64,000 bases of DNA from an uncultured Lachnospiraceae bacterium (GTDB lineage: Bacteria > Bacillota > Clostridia > Lachnospirales > Lachnospiraceae). Shown one piece after another: positions 45,829-56,005 of this stretch (its first letter is position 1; every line of letters starts with the position of its first letter). The position numbers and the translations under genes are program-made. The stretch is taken from positions 65,186 to 129,185 of the forward strand of contig CAKRFU010000007.1 of assembly GCA_934320845.1 (NCBI GenBank). Direction: 5' to 3'. Under the pieces are notes generated by a model. That model had not been told where the DNA came from. It ran no database searches and worked only from the letters and a program-made list of their open reading frames with translations.

Positions 45829-47697
45829 TTACTTGCCAAGATATATAAGCAATACTGAAATGTCCGCCGGTGAAACTCCCGAAATTCTTGAAGCCTGTCC
45901 GACTGATGCCGGTCTTAATTCTTTCAACTTTTGTACAGCTTCTTTTCTTAAGCTATAAACGTCATCATATTCAATATCATCCGGTATCTTTTTGTTTTCC
46001 AACTTTTTATACTGCTCTACCTGTCTCAACTGCCTTTTTATATATCCCTCATATTTGAGTTCAATATTTACCTGTTCTTTTACATCCTCAGGCAGTTCTT
46101 TTCTATCCTTATCAATTTTTCCAATTATCTCATATGACAACTCTGGTCTTTTTAACAATTCTGCTAAAGTTGTTCCTGACTGTAATGCAGTGCTTTCATA
46201 TTTAGCCAGCAATTCCTGTACTTCCGCTCTTGCACCAACAGTCGTCTTTTTCATTCGCTCTACTTCCGCATCAATCATCTTCTCTTTTTCCAGCAATTTT
46301 TCATAGCGTTTATTATCAATAAGTCCAATTTCGTGACCAATTTTTGTAAGACGCAAATCCGCATTATCCTGTCTCAAAAGAAGTCTATACTCAGCTCTTG
46401 ATGTCATCATTCTATAAGGTTCATTAGTTCCCTTTGTAACAAGATCATCAATAAGAACTCCTATATATGCCTGTGAACGGTCTAAAATAAGAGCATCCTT
46501 TCCTAAAAACTTCATAGCAGCATTTATTCCAGCAATAATCCCCTGTGCTGCTGCCTCTTCATACCCCGAACTTCCGTTCGCCTGTCCTGCACTGAAAAAT
46601 CCCGATATATTTTTAAATTCCAAAGAAGCCTTCAACTGAGTAGGATTTATACAATCATACTCAATTGCATATGCGTTTCTTACAATCGCTGCATGCTCAA
46701 GTCCCGGTACTGTATGATACATTCTATATTGAACATCCTCCGGCAGAGAACTTGACATTCCTCCTATATACATTTCATTGGTATATAATCCTTCTGGCTC
46801 CAAAAATACCTGATGTCTTTTTTTATCCGCAAATCTTACTACCTTATCTTCTATAGATGGGCAATATCTAGGCCCTGTGCCCTTTATATTTCCAGAATAT
46901 ATTGGTGACCTGTCAATATTATCTCTAATAATTTTATGAGTTTCTTCATTAGTGTATGTAAGCCAGCAGGATATCTGCTCTCGCTCCAATTCTTCCGGCG
47001 TGTTTGTAAACGAGAATGGAACAATTTTTTTGTCACCTTTCTGTTCCTCCATCTTTGAAAAATCAATCGTTCTCTTATCAACTCTTGCCGGAGTACCTGT
47101 TTTAAAACGTCTAAGCTCTATTCCAAGGTCTAAAAGTGACTGACTTAGAGAATTGGCTGCACTAAGCCCGTTAGGACCTGTATACTGGCTTACATCACCA
47201 TATATGCATCTTGCCTTTAAATATGTTCCCGTACACATAATTACAACGCTGCATGGGTAAATTGCGTCCGACGTTGTTCTTACTCCTGTTACTTTTCCAT
47301 CCTCAACAATCACTTCTGCCACTTCACCCTGTTTTATAGTAAGGTTATCTGTATTTTCAAGTACATTTCTCATAGAATTGCTGTAATTTTTTTTATCAGC
47401 CTGTGCTCTGAGTGAATGAACGGCCGGACCTTTAGACATATTTAACATCTTCGTCTGAATAAATGTCCTGTCAATATTTTTACCCATTTCTCCGCCAAGA
47501 GCATCTATTTCTCTTACAAGATGTCCCTTTGAACTTCCTCCGACATTAGGATTACACGGCATCATAGCTATGCTATCCACACTCACCGTAAATATAAGCG
47601 TTTTTAATCCAAGCCTTGCTGTTGCCAAAGCAGCTTCACATCCTGCATGTCCTGCACCTATTACAACCGCATCATAACTTTCATAAGTATATGACAT
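45829..47697 (-). CDS. mnmG: tRNA uridine-5-carboxymethylaminomethyl modification enzyme MnmG
   Basis: This 622-residue FAD enzyme works with MnmE to modify U34 of several tRNAs. The FAD motif ([20 protein letters not shown]), the [22 protein letters not shown] block and [10 protein letters not shown] are intact, as is the C-terminal [15 protein letters not shown]. The ATG at 47697 has GGAGG 8 bp upstream; an earlier in-frame codon overlaps that site. It precedes rsmG. Confidence 0.97.
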   Translation of the reverse strand: MSYTYESYDAVVIGAGHAGCEAALATARLGLKTLIFTVSVDSIAMMPCNPNVGGSSKGHLVREIDALGGEMGKNIDRTFIQTKMLNMSKGPAVHSLRAQADKKNYSNSMRNVLENTDNLTIKQGEVAEVIVEDGKVTGVRTTSDAIYPCSVVIMCTGTYLKARCIYGDVSQYTGPNGLSAANSLSQSLLDLGIELRRFKTGTPARVDKRTIDFSKMEEQKGDKKIVPFSFTNTPEELEREQISCWLTYTNEETHKIIRDNIDRSPIYSGNIKGTGPRYCPSIEDKVVRFADKKRHQVFLEPEGLYTNEMYIGGMSSSLPEDVQYRMYHTVPGLEHAAIVRNAYAIEYDCINPTQLKASLEFKNISGFFSAGQANGSSGYEEAAAQGIIAGINAAMKFLGKDALILDRSQAYIGVLIDDLVTKGTNEPYRMMTSRAEYRLLLRQDNADLRLTKIGHEIGLIDNKRYEKLLEKEKMIDAEVERMKKTTVGARAEVQELLAKYESTALQSGTTLAELLKRPELSYEIIGKIDKDRKELPEDVKEQVNIELKYEGYIKRQLRQVEQYKKLENKKIPDDIEYDDVYSLRKEAVQKLKELRPASVGQASRISGVSPADISVLLIYLGK

Positions 47698-47777
47698 CTT
47701 CTCAACCTCCATTATGTTTTATTCTTTACATTATCTTCACACTCTTACTAATAGACTTTCATTCATGCCATTATCCA

Positions 47778-49196
47778 CTATTTTCCCATACAAAACTCTT
47801 TAAATATCTTATTTACTAAATCTTCAGATGCCGTCTCCCCGTTTATAAGCCCAAGTTCCTTATAGGCATCCATCATATCAATAGTATAAAAATCCTCTGG
47901 CATATCAGCATCTATCGCCTGCAATACGGCATCAATACTTCCTATTGCGGAAATAACAGCCTCTTTGTGTCTTATTCCCGTTAGATAAACCTGATCGTTA
48001 AAAGAAATATTTCCGTCAAGAAATGAGTTATTTACATAGTTTTCAAGTTCTTTCATGCCCTGCTTAGTTTCATTTGAGAATATTATACACTCCCAATTTA
48101 ATTTTTTTTGAATATCTTCAACTGTTATTACAGGATTTAAATCAGATTTGTTCATCAATATTACGCCCTTTTTCTGCTGTAATATATCAATAATCTGAAA
48201 ATCAGCATCATCAAGTCTCTCGCTTGAATCTACCACATAAATTATAAAATCGCACTTATCCGCATACTCAATCGCTTTATTTACACCTATATTTTCAACT
48301 ATATCATTTGTTTCATGTATACCCGCAGTATCAACAAGATTTAATATCACATCTCCAAGTTTTACCCTCTCTTCAAGAATATCTCTTGTAGTTCCTGCTA
48401 CATTAGTTACTATCGCCCTCTCCTCATCAAGTAAAAGATTCATCAATGATGATTTACCTGCATTGGGTTTTCCGACAATGACCGTATTTATACCTTCAGA
48501 TTTCATTCTACCATCATCAAAATGCTCAATAAGCTCATTTAGTTTTTTTCTGTCATTTTGAAGTTTATCTTTTAATTCAAATTTAAACTCCCCGAGTTCA
48601 TAATGTTCAGGGTCATCAAGTGCAGCTTCAATATATCCCATGTCATGAAGTATATCCTGCCTTATGGTTTCAATATACTTTGACAGGTTCCCCTCAAGCT
48701 GGCTTAAAGCACTATTCAATGCATAATTGTTTTCAGAAGAAATAAGTTTCATAACGGCTTCTGCCTGTGCAAGGTCTATTCTTCCGTTCAAAAATGCTCT
48801 TTTCGTAAACTCTCCCGGTTCTGCCAATACAGCTCCATTTTTTAATACTGTTTCTAAAATTTTTTTCACAATAAACGGACCACCATGGGAATCTATTTCG
48901 ATAACGTCCTCTCTAGTATAACTGTTAGGTTTTTTCATAAGCAAAACCATAACTTCGTCAATCACTTTTCCATTATCAACTATAAAACCGTAATGTATTG
49001 TATGTGACTGCTTTCTTTCAAAATATTTATTATCGTATTGAATACCATCTTTTTCACACTCTGATGCCAAATCAATCTGATTTCTTTTTCTAAATATTTT
49101 ACCTGCTACAACAAGTGCATCATCACCGCTTATTCTTATCACACCTATTCCGCCACCCATTCCACTTGCTATACTCGCAATAGTTTTTGTATACAT
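47778..49196 (-). CDS. mnmE: tRNA modification GTPase MnmE
   Basis: This 472-residue GTPase is the partner of MnmG. It has an N-terminal folate-binding domain (GGIGVIRISG), a G domain near residue 220 (GKPNAGKSSLMN, VAGTTRD, DTAGI, NKSD) and the C-terminal Cys motif ending CMGK. The start at 49196 has GGAGG 5 bp upstream. It is separated from jag by a terminator, so the mnmE-mnmG-rsmG unit has its own transcription start. Confidence 0.96.
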   Translation of the reverse strand: MYTKTIASIASGMGGGIGVIRISGDDALVVAGKIFRKRNQIDLASECEKDGIQYDNKYFERKQSHTIHYGFIVDNGKVIDEVMVLLMKKPNSYTREDVIEIDSHGGPFIVKKILETVLKNGAVLAEPGEFTKRAFLNGRIDLAQAEAVMKLISSENNYALNSALSQLEGNLSKYIETIRQDILHDMGYIEAALDDPEHYELGEFKFELKDKLQNDRKKLNELIEHFDDGRMKSEGINTVIVGKPNAGKSSLMNLLLDEERAIVTNVAGTTRDILEERVKLGDVILNLVDTAGIHETNDIVENIGVNKAIEYADKCDFIIYVVDSSERLDDADFQIIDILQQKKGVILMNKSDLNPVITVEDIQKKLNWECIIFSNETKQGMKELENYVNNSFLDGNISFNDQVYLTGIRHKEAVISAIGSIDAVLQAIDADMPEDFYTIDMMDAYKELGLINGETASEDLVNKIFKEFCMGK

Positions 49197-49235
49197 CAAA
49201 TCCTCCAATATACCACAACACGCATGTTTTATAAC

Positions 49236-49266
49236 AGAAAAGGGACTGACAAAACCAGCCCCTTTC
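49236..49266 (-). terminator. Intrinsic terminator after jag
   Basis: Read on the minus strand, AAAGGGGCTG pairs with CAGTCCCTTT through ten pairs (one wobble) around a 7-nt loop and is followed by TTCTGTTAT. It begins 3 bp after the jag stop codon. Confidence 0.8.
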
Positions 49267-49268
49267 CT

Positions 49269-50069
49269 TTATTCGCTATCTGTTACTTTTTCTTCATCAA
49301 CAGAAACTGTCTCTCCATTCTGATTATCTCTGTTGTAATTATTTCTGTATGAATTATTGTATTTTTTATAACCGCCGTTGTTTCTGTATCTTGATTTATT
49401 GCCATAACCATACTTTCTCTTCTTTTCGTATTCCTTCTCAAAACCAGGTTTTAAAGAAATTACAACTTTTCTATATGGCTCTTCACCCTCACTGTGAGTC
49501 TCAACATACTTATCATTCTGAAGTGCTGAATGAATAACTCGTCTCTCATAAGGATTCATAGGCTCAAGTACAACACTCTTATGAATTCTTTTAACCTTAT
49601 GTGAAAGATTTCTCGCAAGATTTTCTAAAGTTTCTTTTCGTCTCTCACGATAATTCTCTGTATCTATTTTAACCTTCACATAGTCCTCTGTTTTTTTATT
49701 TATAACAAGACTTACGAGATATTGAAGTGAATCAAGAGTCACACCTCTCTTACCGATAAGCATTCCCATTTCATCGCCTGAAAGTTCTATATTCATCTGC
49801 TTTTCAACATCATTGTATTCAATTTCGATATTAACATTCATTTCCATCGCTTTAAATACATCACTCAAAAATTCAACCGCAGTTTCCTGTATGTCATCCT
49901 TTTTTCTGACACGTATTACAGCTTGTTTACTAAATAATCCAAGTATACCTGAACTTCCCTCTTCAACAACTTCATATTCAATCTTGTCACTTGTTGTCTG
50001 TAACTCAACTAACGCATTTGTTATAGCATCATCGACAGTCTTTGCTGAAAATTCTCTCCAATATGACAT
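49269..50069 (-). CDS. jag: RNA-binding protein Jag (KhpB)
   Basis: This 266-residue protein has an N-terminal Jag domain (WREFSAKTVDDAITNALVEL), a KH domain (MGMLIGKRGVTLDSLQYL) and an R3H domain (LEPMNPYERRVIHSALQ). KhpB binds RNA with KhpA and affects cell division and elongation. The last 55 residues are low-complexity, rich in Tyr, Arg, Asn, Gly and Lys, and are absent from short homologues. The ATG at 50069 has GGAGG 5 bp upstream; the earlier in-frame codons lack a good site. It follows yidC. Confidence 0.94.
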   Translation of the reverse strand: MSYWREFSAKTVDDAITNALVELQTTSDKIEYEVVEEGSSGILGLFSKQAVIRVRKKDDIQETAVEFLSDVFKAMEMNVNIEIEYNDVEKQMNIELSGDEMGMLIGKRGVTLDSLQYLVSLVINKKTEDYVKVKIDTENYRERRKETLENLARNLSHKVKRIHKSVVLEPMNPYERRVIHSALQNDKYVETHSEGEEPYRKVVISLKPGFEKEYEKKRKYGYGNKSRYRNNGGYKKYNNSYRNNYNRDNQNGETVSVDEEKVTDSE

Positions 50070-50110
50070 ATTCTCCTCCGTTTCCATAACGGCAAATGCA
50101 AATTCAACTA

Positions 50111-51379
50111 TCATTTTTTACCCGTATTATTATCATCACGAGCCAGCATATTTGCATATGCAGCTATACTACCTTTTTTATAGTTTTTATTTCCGCCATT
50201 GTTAGGTGATTCTTTTGTACTAACCACCTTTGCATTTTTATTTATTCCGCTGTTCTTATTCAAATTCTGAGCTTTTGTATTATTATTTATTGAACTTGTC
50301 CTCTGTTTTGCAATGTCCTGCATTGTAGAATTAGGATCAATACCCATCTTTTCCATACGCTTTTTGTTTTTCTCAACATTTTTTGCCATTTCAGCATCCA
50401 TATCCATTTTTGAGAAATAAACATTTATTCCAATTCCCTGGAATATACGGAAAACATTACCTGCAACCCAGTATATGCCAACACCTATAGGGAACATAAA
50501 ACACATTAAACCTGTAATAAACGGCATAACATTATTCATTGTCTTCATAGACTGTGCTGTCGGATTGTCTGATGCATCCGGCTGCTGTGTTCCTGCCATA
50601 CTTATCTTCATACTAAGTATCTGTGTTATGACAGATAAAATCGGGATAATAATACTAACGCTCTTTATTCCCGGTGTATCTGCTATATTTAAACCTAAAA
50701 ATGTATTAATATGCTTAGATTTATCTGCTACTTCCATAATAGCTGTTTTTAAATCAGGGCATTTCGCCGCAAGCTGCGTCCACGCACTTGTATTAAACTG
50801 CCCTAAAACATCTACAAAATAACTTATATTGTCACTCTTTTTCGCTGCTGACACGGCATTTGTAACAACATATGTGCTGGATGAAACCATCTTTGAAAGC
50901 TGTTCAACACTCACTCCTGCACTTTTAACCTGCTCAGCAATTCCACTATAAATATCATAAACCTGTGGAACATAAGCCGGAATGTTGTAAATTACACGAT
51001 ACAATGCAAATAATATAGGAAATGTAATCAACATAGGGAGACATCCACTTGCCGGACTAACCCCATACTTCTGATACACTGCCTGCGTTTCTAAAGACAT
51101 CTTTTGCTGTGATGCCTGATCTTTCTTATTTTTATATTTCTTCTGAATCGCCTGAATTTCAGGATTCATTATCATCGACATTTTAGAAAATTTCTGTTGT
51201 TTGATTTGCATAGGCATCATCAAACCATTTACTAAAAATGTAAATAAAATCATACAAATTCCTGTATTTTCAATACCGAAATTCGCCAATAAAGCATATA
51301 ACGCCTGTAAAATATAACCCAAAACTCTCGCAATAGGTCCTAAAATAGCACCCTGGTAAGTTGTTAAAATTACATTCAT
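50111..51379 (-). CDS. yidC: Membrane protein insertase YidC
   Basis: This 422-residue protein inserts and folds membrane proteins. The conserved membrane core is shown by NFGIENTGICMILFTFLVNGLMMPMQIKQQ, KYGVSPASGCLPMLITFPILFALY and FPIGVGIYWVAGNVFRIFQG. An insert of about 110 residues sits between the second and third core spans. The C-terminal 90 residues are Lys/Asn-rich and hydrophilic. No lipobox is present. AGGAGG lies upstream of the start. It is in the rpmH-rnpA-yidD-yidC-jag unit. Confidence 0.95.
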   Translation of the reverse strand: MNVILTTYQGAILGPIARVLGYILQALYALLANFGIENTGICMILFTFLVNGLMMPMQIKQQKFSKMSMIMNPEIQAIQKKYKNKKDQASQQKMSLETQAVYQKYGVSPASGCLPMLITFPILFALYRVIYNIPAYVPQVYDIYSGIAEQVKSAGVSVEQLSKMVSSSTYVVTNAVSAAKKSDNISYFVDVLGQFNTSAWTQLAAKCPDLKTAIMEVADKSKHINTFLGLNIADTPGIKSVSIIIPILSVITQILSMKISMAGTQQPDASDNPTAQSMKTMNNVMPFITGLMCFMFPIGVGIYWVAGNVFRIFQGIGINVYFSKMDMDAEMAKNVEKNKKRMEKMGIDPNSTMQDIAKQRTSSINNNTKAQNLNKNSGINKNAKVVSTKESPNNGGNKNYKKGSIAAYANMLARDDNNTGKK

Positions 51380-51415
51380 AAACTATAAGTCCTCCTGTGC
51401 CAAGTCAAAGGGAAA

Positions 51416-51628
51416 TCAAGGAACCGGATCGTACCCTCCCTTCGCAAAAGGATGACACCTCAAAATTCTTTTTACAGCCAAAAAACTCCCTCTAAAAAAA
51501 CCATACTTTTCAAGTGCTTCTATAGCGTACTGAGAACAAGTAGGTGTATATATACACGCCGGTCTTCCTTTCAAGGGAGATATATATTTACGATATATTT
51601 TTATAACAAATATAAGTATCGATTTCAT
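51416..51628 (-). CDS. yidD: Membrane protein insertion efficiency factor YidD
   Basis: This 70-residue protein helps YidC. The family motifs [28 protein letters not shown] and [28 protein letters not shown] are complete. It starts 2 bp after the rnpA stop codon, which suggests coupled translation, and precedes yidC by 36 bp. Confidence 0.95.
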   Translation of the reverse strand: MKSILIFVIKIYRKYISPLKGRPACIYTPTCSQYAIEALEKYGFFRGSFLAVKRILRCHPFAKGGYDPVP

Positions 51629-51630
51629 AA

Positions 51631-51966
51631 CTAATTATCTCTTAAAATCCCATGCATCTTACCTAAATGTAAAAATGCACTGGAAATATCACTATACTTT
51701 TTACCTTTAGCTGTATTCCTAGCAATTATAACAATGTCATAACCTCTGGCAAACTTTTCTTCATTTAACCTGATACTCTCTCTTATCAATCTGGTAACCC
51801 TATGCCTGACAACACTATTTCCAACTTTTTTACTGACTGTTATTCCATATCTGTTTTCACTGCTGCCATTTTTCAATAGATACATAACTAAGTATCTGTT
51901 GGCATAGGATTTTCCATGATGATATACATTTAAAAATTCAAAATTCTTCGAAATAGATATAAACAC
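51631..51966 (-). CDS. rnpA: Ribonuclease P protein component
   Basis: This 111-residue basic protein is the protein subunit of RNase P, which matures the 5' ends of tRNAs. The RNR-like motif ([20 protein letters not shown]) and [17 protein letters not shown] are present. The start is GTG, with GAGGG 7 bp upstream. It lies between rpmH and yidD. Confidence 0.95.
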   Translation of the reverse strand: MFISISKNFEFLNVYHHGKSYANRYLVMYLLKNGSSENRYGITVSKKVGNSVVRHRVTRLIRESIRLNEEKFARGYDIVIIARNTAKGKKYSDISSAFLHLGKMHGILRDN

Positions 51967-52026
51967 AACTTTTCCCTCTACAAAGGCAAATCTTTATAAT
52001 AGAAGAAAAGGTCACATAAATGCGAC

Positions 52027-52161
52027 CTATGCGGATAACTTATGTCTTCCTTTTGCTCTTCTGCTTGCTAATACTTTTCTTCCATTAGCTGTCTGCATTC
52101 TTTTTCTAAAACCATGAACCTTTGATCTTGATCTTTTCTTTGGCTGAAATGTCATCTTCAT
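52027..52161 (-). CDS. rpmH: 50S ribosomal protein L34
   Basis: This 44-residue basic protein reads [20 protein letters not shown] followed by [19 protein letters not shown] and ends HKLSA, which is a complete L34. AAAGGAGGTG lies 7 bp before the ATG. It is the first gene of the leftward unit next to the origin; rnpA follows at 61 bp. Confidence 0.98.
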   Translation of the reverse strand: MKMTFQPKKRSRSKVHGFRKRMQTANGRKVLASRRAKGRHKLSA

Positions 52162-52965
52162 TACAAAACACCTCCTTTAATTTCTACTTCTACGCATATA
52201 ATCACGCATATCACATATTATATTAGCAAAAGTCAATTTCGTCAAGTAAAAATCTTGATTTTAGTGGATTTTAATTGTTTTTTATGAATTGATAATATAA
52301 TATGATTTTCAACATCATTATTAACATACTTTAACATAGTTTCAACATTATTATGCACAAGTTGAAACTGTTAATCTCAAAAATTGTAGATATGTTTATT
52401 TAAATTAACATATATTATAATAGGAAGAAACTTTTTCAGTTCAACAATTCTTATATAAATTTCCACATAAAAAATCAACATCATTAACATTTGCGTATAT
52501 ATATCATGAAGTACCTTAAATACTATATGTCTGATTGTTAATAAAATGTATGTTCGCTATAGAGTTATGAACAACTTGTGCACAAAATGTTGATAACTTC
52601 GACTTTTTACTATGTATTTTCAACAGTTATCAACAAAGTTATTAACATTATCCACTTTTTTGCTGATTTTAGGCACTTTTCCATGTTTATTAACAACTAA
52701 CAAGTTATACACAATTTTTGTTCATATAATGTTGATAACTGTTAACAACCTCTGTTTTTAAGTTTTATCTTTATTATTAACATTATAAACAACTTATACA
52801 CAGCTTTTATTAACATATCCTCACTTTTGTTGATAAAAACTTGTATTTTAACCGTTTTTGAGATAAAATGAGTATGTATGATGTGTTAATAGCGCCTATT
52901 TTTCTTTGTTTTATTTATTAGGTTATGCACATTTGTGAAATTTTAAAGAAATGAGGTACAAAATC
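52162..52965. other. Replication origin, upstream part: DnaA box cluster
   Basis: This 800-bp gene-free, A/T-rich stretch between rpmH and dnaA carries many DnaA boxes. Boxes in plus orientation: TTATGCACA (52351-52359, 52923-52931), TTGTGCACA (52576), TTATCAACA (52627), TTATCCACT (52648), TTATACACA (52705, 52794). TGTTGATAA in minus orientation is at 52588, 52730 and 52828. The rpmH/dnaA position and density match the Bacillus-type origin. The dnaA promoter also lies here. Confidence 0.92.
52841..52869 (+). promoter_or_regulatory. Possible dnaA promoter
   Basis: TTGTAT and TAAAAT are 17 bp apart, about 100 bp upstream of dnaA. DnaA boxes lie on both sides, so DnaA may regulate its own gene. 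The -35 box matches the consensus only in part. Confidence 0.45.
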
Positions 52966-54345
52966 TTGGAAAATGAGCTTTATGAAAGATGGGATGACAT
53001 TCTTGAACGTATGAAAGTTGATTTTGACATTTCAGATGTATCTTTTCGTACTTTTATCAAGAAATTAAGTTTATATGGAGTTGAAAATAACCTTATTACA
53101 GTTCTTATAGATGATACAAGCATTGGAAGTAACAGCAAACAATTTATTGAACAAAAATACAATACTTTTCTTTCTGTTGCCATCGAAGAGGTAACCAATA
53201 TTCATTATGACCTTACCTACATTTCTTTAACTGAACTTGACGCTAAAAGCTCAAACAATGTTCCTGAAAAAGAAGAAAAGAAGGTCAGATTAAACCCTTC
53301 TATCAACCCTAACTATACATTTGATACATTTATTGTCGGAGACAATAATGATTATGCCCATGCTGCATCTTTAAAAGTTGCGGAGGAACCCGGTGACACC
53401 TACAATCCTCTTTTTATATATGGAGGTGCAGGTCTTGGCAAGACGCATCTAATGCATGCAATTGCAAACTATATTTTGGAGCATGATAAATCTAAAAAAG
53501 TCGTTTACGTTACAAGTGAGACTTTTACCAATGAAATCGTAGACGCCGTCCGTGACAGCAAAAATGAACATTCTACCGCTCGTCAGGATTTCAGAAATAA
53601 ATATAGAACAGTGGATGTCCTTCTTATAGATGATATTCAGTTTATTGAAGGCAAGGAAGCAACTCAGCTTGAATTTTTCCACACATTTAACCACCTGCAC
53701 CAGCAGGGCAAACAGATTATTATATCCAGTGATAAGCATCCGTCTACCATGACAACACTTGAGGAACGTCTACGTTCACGCTTTGAAATGGGACTTACTG
53801 TAGATATCAAAACGCCGACATACGAAACACGAATGGCTATCTTACGTAAAAAAGTCATCGAAGAAAACATTGCCATTGATGATTCTATACTTGATTACAT
53901 TGCTTCTAATATTGTTTCTAATATAAGAGAGTTACAGGGAGCAATAAATAAAGTTATATCATTTTCAAATTTATGCGGCAAAGAGGTAACAATGGAGCTT
54001 GCTAAAGAAGCTCTGTCAGACATGATAAACCCTAATATGAAGCGGCAGATTACCATAGATTATATTACTGAGACTGTTGCCGATCACTTTGGAATTACAG
54101 TAAAAGACCTCATGTCTACAAAACGTAATTCCAATATCGCCTTTCCACGTCATATATGTATGTATTTATGTCGTCAGCTTACCAGCAGTCCACTTGCTGA
54201 GATAGGCAACAAACTTGGAAACAGACATCACTCAACCATATTGCATGGTATTGAGATAATAGAAAAAAAATTAAATGACCCTGATAATAATGAGGAGCTT
54301 ATTAAAACTTTGGATGTTCTTAATAAGAAGATAGATCCTCAATAG
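52966..54345 (+). CDS. dnaA: Chromosomal replication initiator protein DnaA
   Basis: This 459-residue protein binds DnaA boxes and melts the origin. Domain I begins ENELYERWDDILERMK. The AAA+ domain has Walker A (GGAGLGKTHLMHAIANY), Walker B (VDVLLIDDIQFIEGK) and the LRSRFEMG sensor. Domain IV carries the DNA-binding signature GNRHHSTILHGIEII. The TTG at 52966 has GAGG 9 bp upstream, while the in-frame ATG at 52951 lacks a ribosome binding site, so TTG is preferred. Confidence 0.97.
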   Translation: MENELYERWDDILERMKVDFDISDVSFRTFIKKLSLYGVENNLITVLIDDTSIGSNSKQFIEQKYNTFLSVAIEEVTNIHYDLTYISLTELDAKSSNNVPEKEEKKVRLNPSINPNYTFDTFIVGDNNDYAHAASLKVAEEPGDTYNPLFIYGGAGLGKTHLMHAIANYILEHDKSKKVVYVTSETFTNEIVDAVRDSKNEHSTARQDFRNKYRTVDVLLIDDIQFIEGKEATQLEFFHTFNHLHQQGKQIIISSDKHPSTMTTLEERLRSRFEMGLTVDIKTPTYETRMAILRKKVIEENIAIDDSILDYIASNIVSNIRELQGAINKVISFSNLCGKEVTMELAKEALSDMINPNMKRQITIDYITETVADHFGITVKDLMSTKRNSNIAFPRHICMYLCRQLTSSPLAEIGNKLGNRHHSTILHGIEIIEKKLNDPDNNEELIKTLDVLNKKIDPQ

Positions 54346-54662
54346 CTATTTTTAATAAATGAAAGTTTATATACATGAAATCAATAACATTATTGTTAAA
54401 ATAGAATTGACATATTGACATTTTCTGTTGATACAGTTCCACAATTTTGTTGTTTTTAATTTTTGATTTGTGGATAAAACATGAGTTTTCAACATTAATT
54501 CATATTTTGTTAAGATAGTTATCCATATCAACAAATTCAGTGTCTACAGTGGCTGGAGGTACTTTTCAACTTATCAACACCCCCTACTACTGCTACTGCT
54601 GAAATCCTTTATATTATTTTATATTTTTTTTGCTAATAAAACTTTGAAGGGAGTTATACACA
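54346..54662. other. Replication origin, downstream part: DnaA boxes, DnaA-trio and unwinding element
   Basis: Between dnaA and dnaN lie a consensus box in minus orientation (TGTGGATAA, 54469-54477), TTATCCATA (54519), TTATCAACA (54571-54579) and TTATACACA (54654-54662), the last touching the dnaN start. After the third box a C-tract (54580-54584) leads into six triplets, CTA-CTA-CTG-CTA-CTG-CTG (54584-54601), then a long A/T run. That is the box, GC-tract, DnaA-trio and A/T-rich order of the basal unwinding system. Confidence 0.85.
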
Positions 54663-55763
54663 ATGAACATCATTTGTGATAAGAGTAAGTTACTTGAAGG
54701 TATTAATATTGTATTAAAAGCTATTCCTGGTAAATCAACAATGGCTATATTAGAATGTCTTGTTATTGAAGCTGAAAATAATACTATAAAATTAATCGCT
54801 AATGATCTTGAAATAGGTATTGAGACTGTTATTGAAGGTGAGATTGTTGAAGAAGGATGTGTTGCCATAAGTGCAAAGGTATTTTCTGATATTATCCGTA
54901 AGTTACCTTCAGATCAGGTAGAAATTGATGTTGATGAAGCTTATCAGCTTAATATTAAATGCGGAAAAGCAAAGTTCAACATCTCTGCAAAACCTACAGA
55001 CGAATTTCCATATTTACCACAGATAGTCAAAGATAAATATGTTGAAATATCTCAATTCACACTTAAAGATATTATAAGACAGACAGTATTCAGCATTTCT
55101 GACAATGAAAATGCTAAGATTATGACAGGTGAATTATTTGAAATTAATAATTCAATACTTAAAGTAGTTTCACTCGATGGTCATAGAATATCTATAAGAA
55201 AAGTTGAACTTAAAAATAATTACGATAATATCAGCGTTATAATTCCGGGCAAAACACTGATTGAAATAAATAAAATTCTTAATGGTGGAATTGATGATGA
55301 AGTTAAAATCTATTTTACTGAAAAACACATTCTTTTTGAATTTGATAATACGATTGTTTTATCAAGACTTATAGAGGGAGAATATTATAAAATTGATAAA
55401 ATGTTATCAAGCGATTATGAAACCAAGATTACGGTAAATAAAAAGGATATGCTTGACAGTATTGACAGAACTACACTTTTGGTAAAAGAGTCAGAAAAGA
55501 AACCTGTTATTATTGATATTAAAGATAATAGTATTGGATTCGCCATGAATTCATCAATTGGTTCAATGCATGAGGAAATGGATGCCGTTAAGGAGGGCAA
55601 GGATGTACTTATAGGTTTTAATCCACGTTTTCTGATGGATGCGTTGAGGGTTATTGATGATGAAGAGATTACTCTTTATATGATAAATCCTAAAGCTCCT
55701 TGTTTTATAAGAGATAAAGACGAAAGTTATATTTATCTGATTTTACCGGTTAATTTTAATTAA
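54663..55763 (+). CDS. dnaN: DNA polymerase III sliding clamp (beta subunit)
   Basis: This 366-residue protein forms the ring clamp that tethers DNA polymerase III. The three-domain pattern is clear: IPGKSTMAILECLVIEA in the first domain, LDGHRISIRKV in the second and the C-terminal YIYLILPVNFN. A GGGAG site lies 9 bp before the ATG, with a DnaA box in between. dnaA, dnaN, the S4 gene, recF and gyrB all run in one direction. Confidence 0.97.
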   Translation: MNIICDKSKLLEGINIVLKAIPGKSTMAILECLVIEAENNTIKLIANDLEIGIETVIEGEIVEEGCVAISAKVFSDIIRKLPSDQVEIDVDEAYQLNIKCGKAKFNISAKPTDEFPYLPQIVKDKYVEISQFTLKDIIRQTVFSISDNENAKIMTGELFEINNSILKVVSLDGHRISIRKVELKNNYDNISVIIPGKTLIEINKILNGGIDDEVKIYFTEKHILFEFDNTIVLSRLIEGEYYKIDKMLSSDYETKITVNKKDMLDSIDRTTLLVKESEKKPVIIDIKDNSIGFAMNSSIGSMHEEMDAVKEGKDVLIGFNPRFLMDALRVIDDEEITLYMINPKAPCFIRDKDESYIYLILPVNFN

Positions 55764-55780
55764 AAAGATTGGAGGCTGTG

Positions 55781-55993
55781 ATGGAAGCAATACAGATTAG
55801 TGATGAATTTATAAAACTTGGTCAGGCACTTAAACTTGCAAATCTTGTTTCTTCGGGAGTTGAAGCTAAGGTGGTAGTGCAGAATGGTGAAGTTAAGGTT
55901 AATGGTGAAGTTGATACCAGAAGAGGTAGAAAACTTTATCCTCAGGATGTATTTGAGTACGATGGAAAACAAGTGACTGTTATTGGAGAGTAA
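55781..55993 (+). CDS. yaaA: S4-domain RNA-binding protein (YaaA family)
   Basis: This 70-residue protein is a single S4 domain of the type between dnaN and recF in Firmicutes. The family pattern is FIKLGQALKLANLVSSGVEA and VNGEVDTRRGRKLYPQD. The ATG at 55781 has GGAGG 5 bp upstream. It probably binds a ribosomal RNA structure. recF starts 12 bp after its stop. Confidence 0.92.
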   Translation: MEAIQISDEFIKLGQALKLANLVSSGVEAKVVVQNGEVKVNGEVDTRRGRKLYPQDVFEYDGKQVTVIGE

Positions 55994-56005
55994 AGTGAGG
56001 GTATT

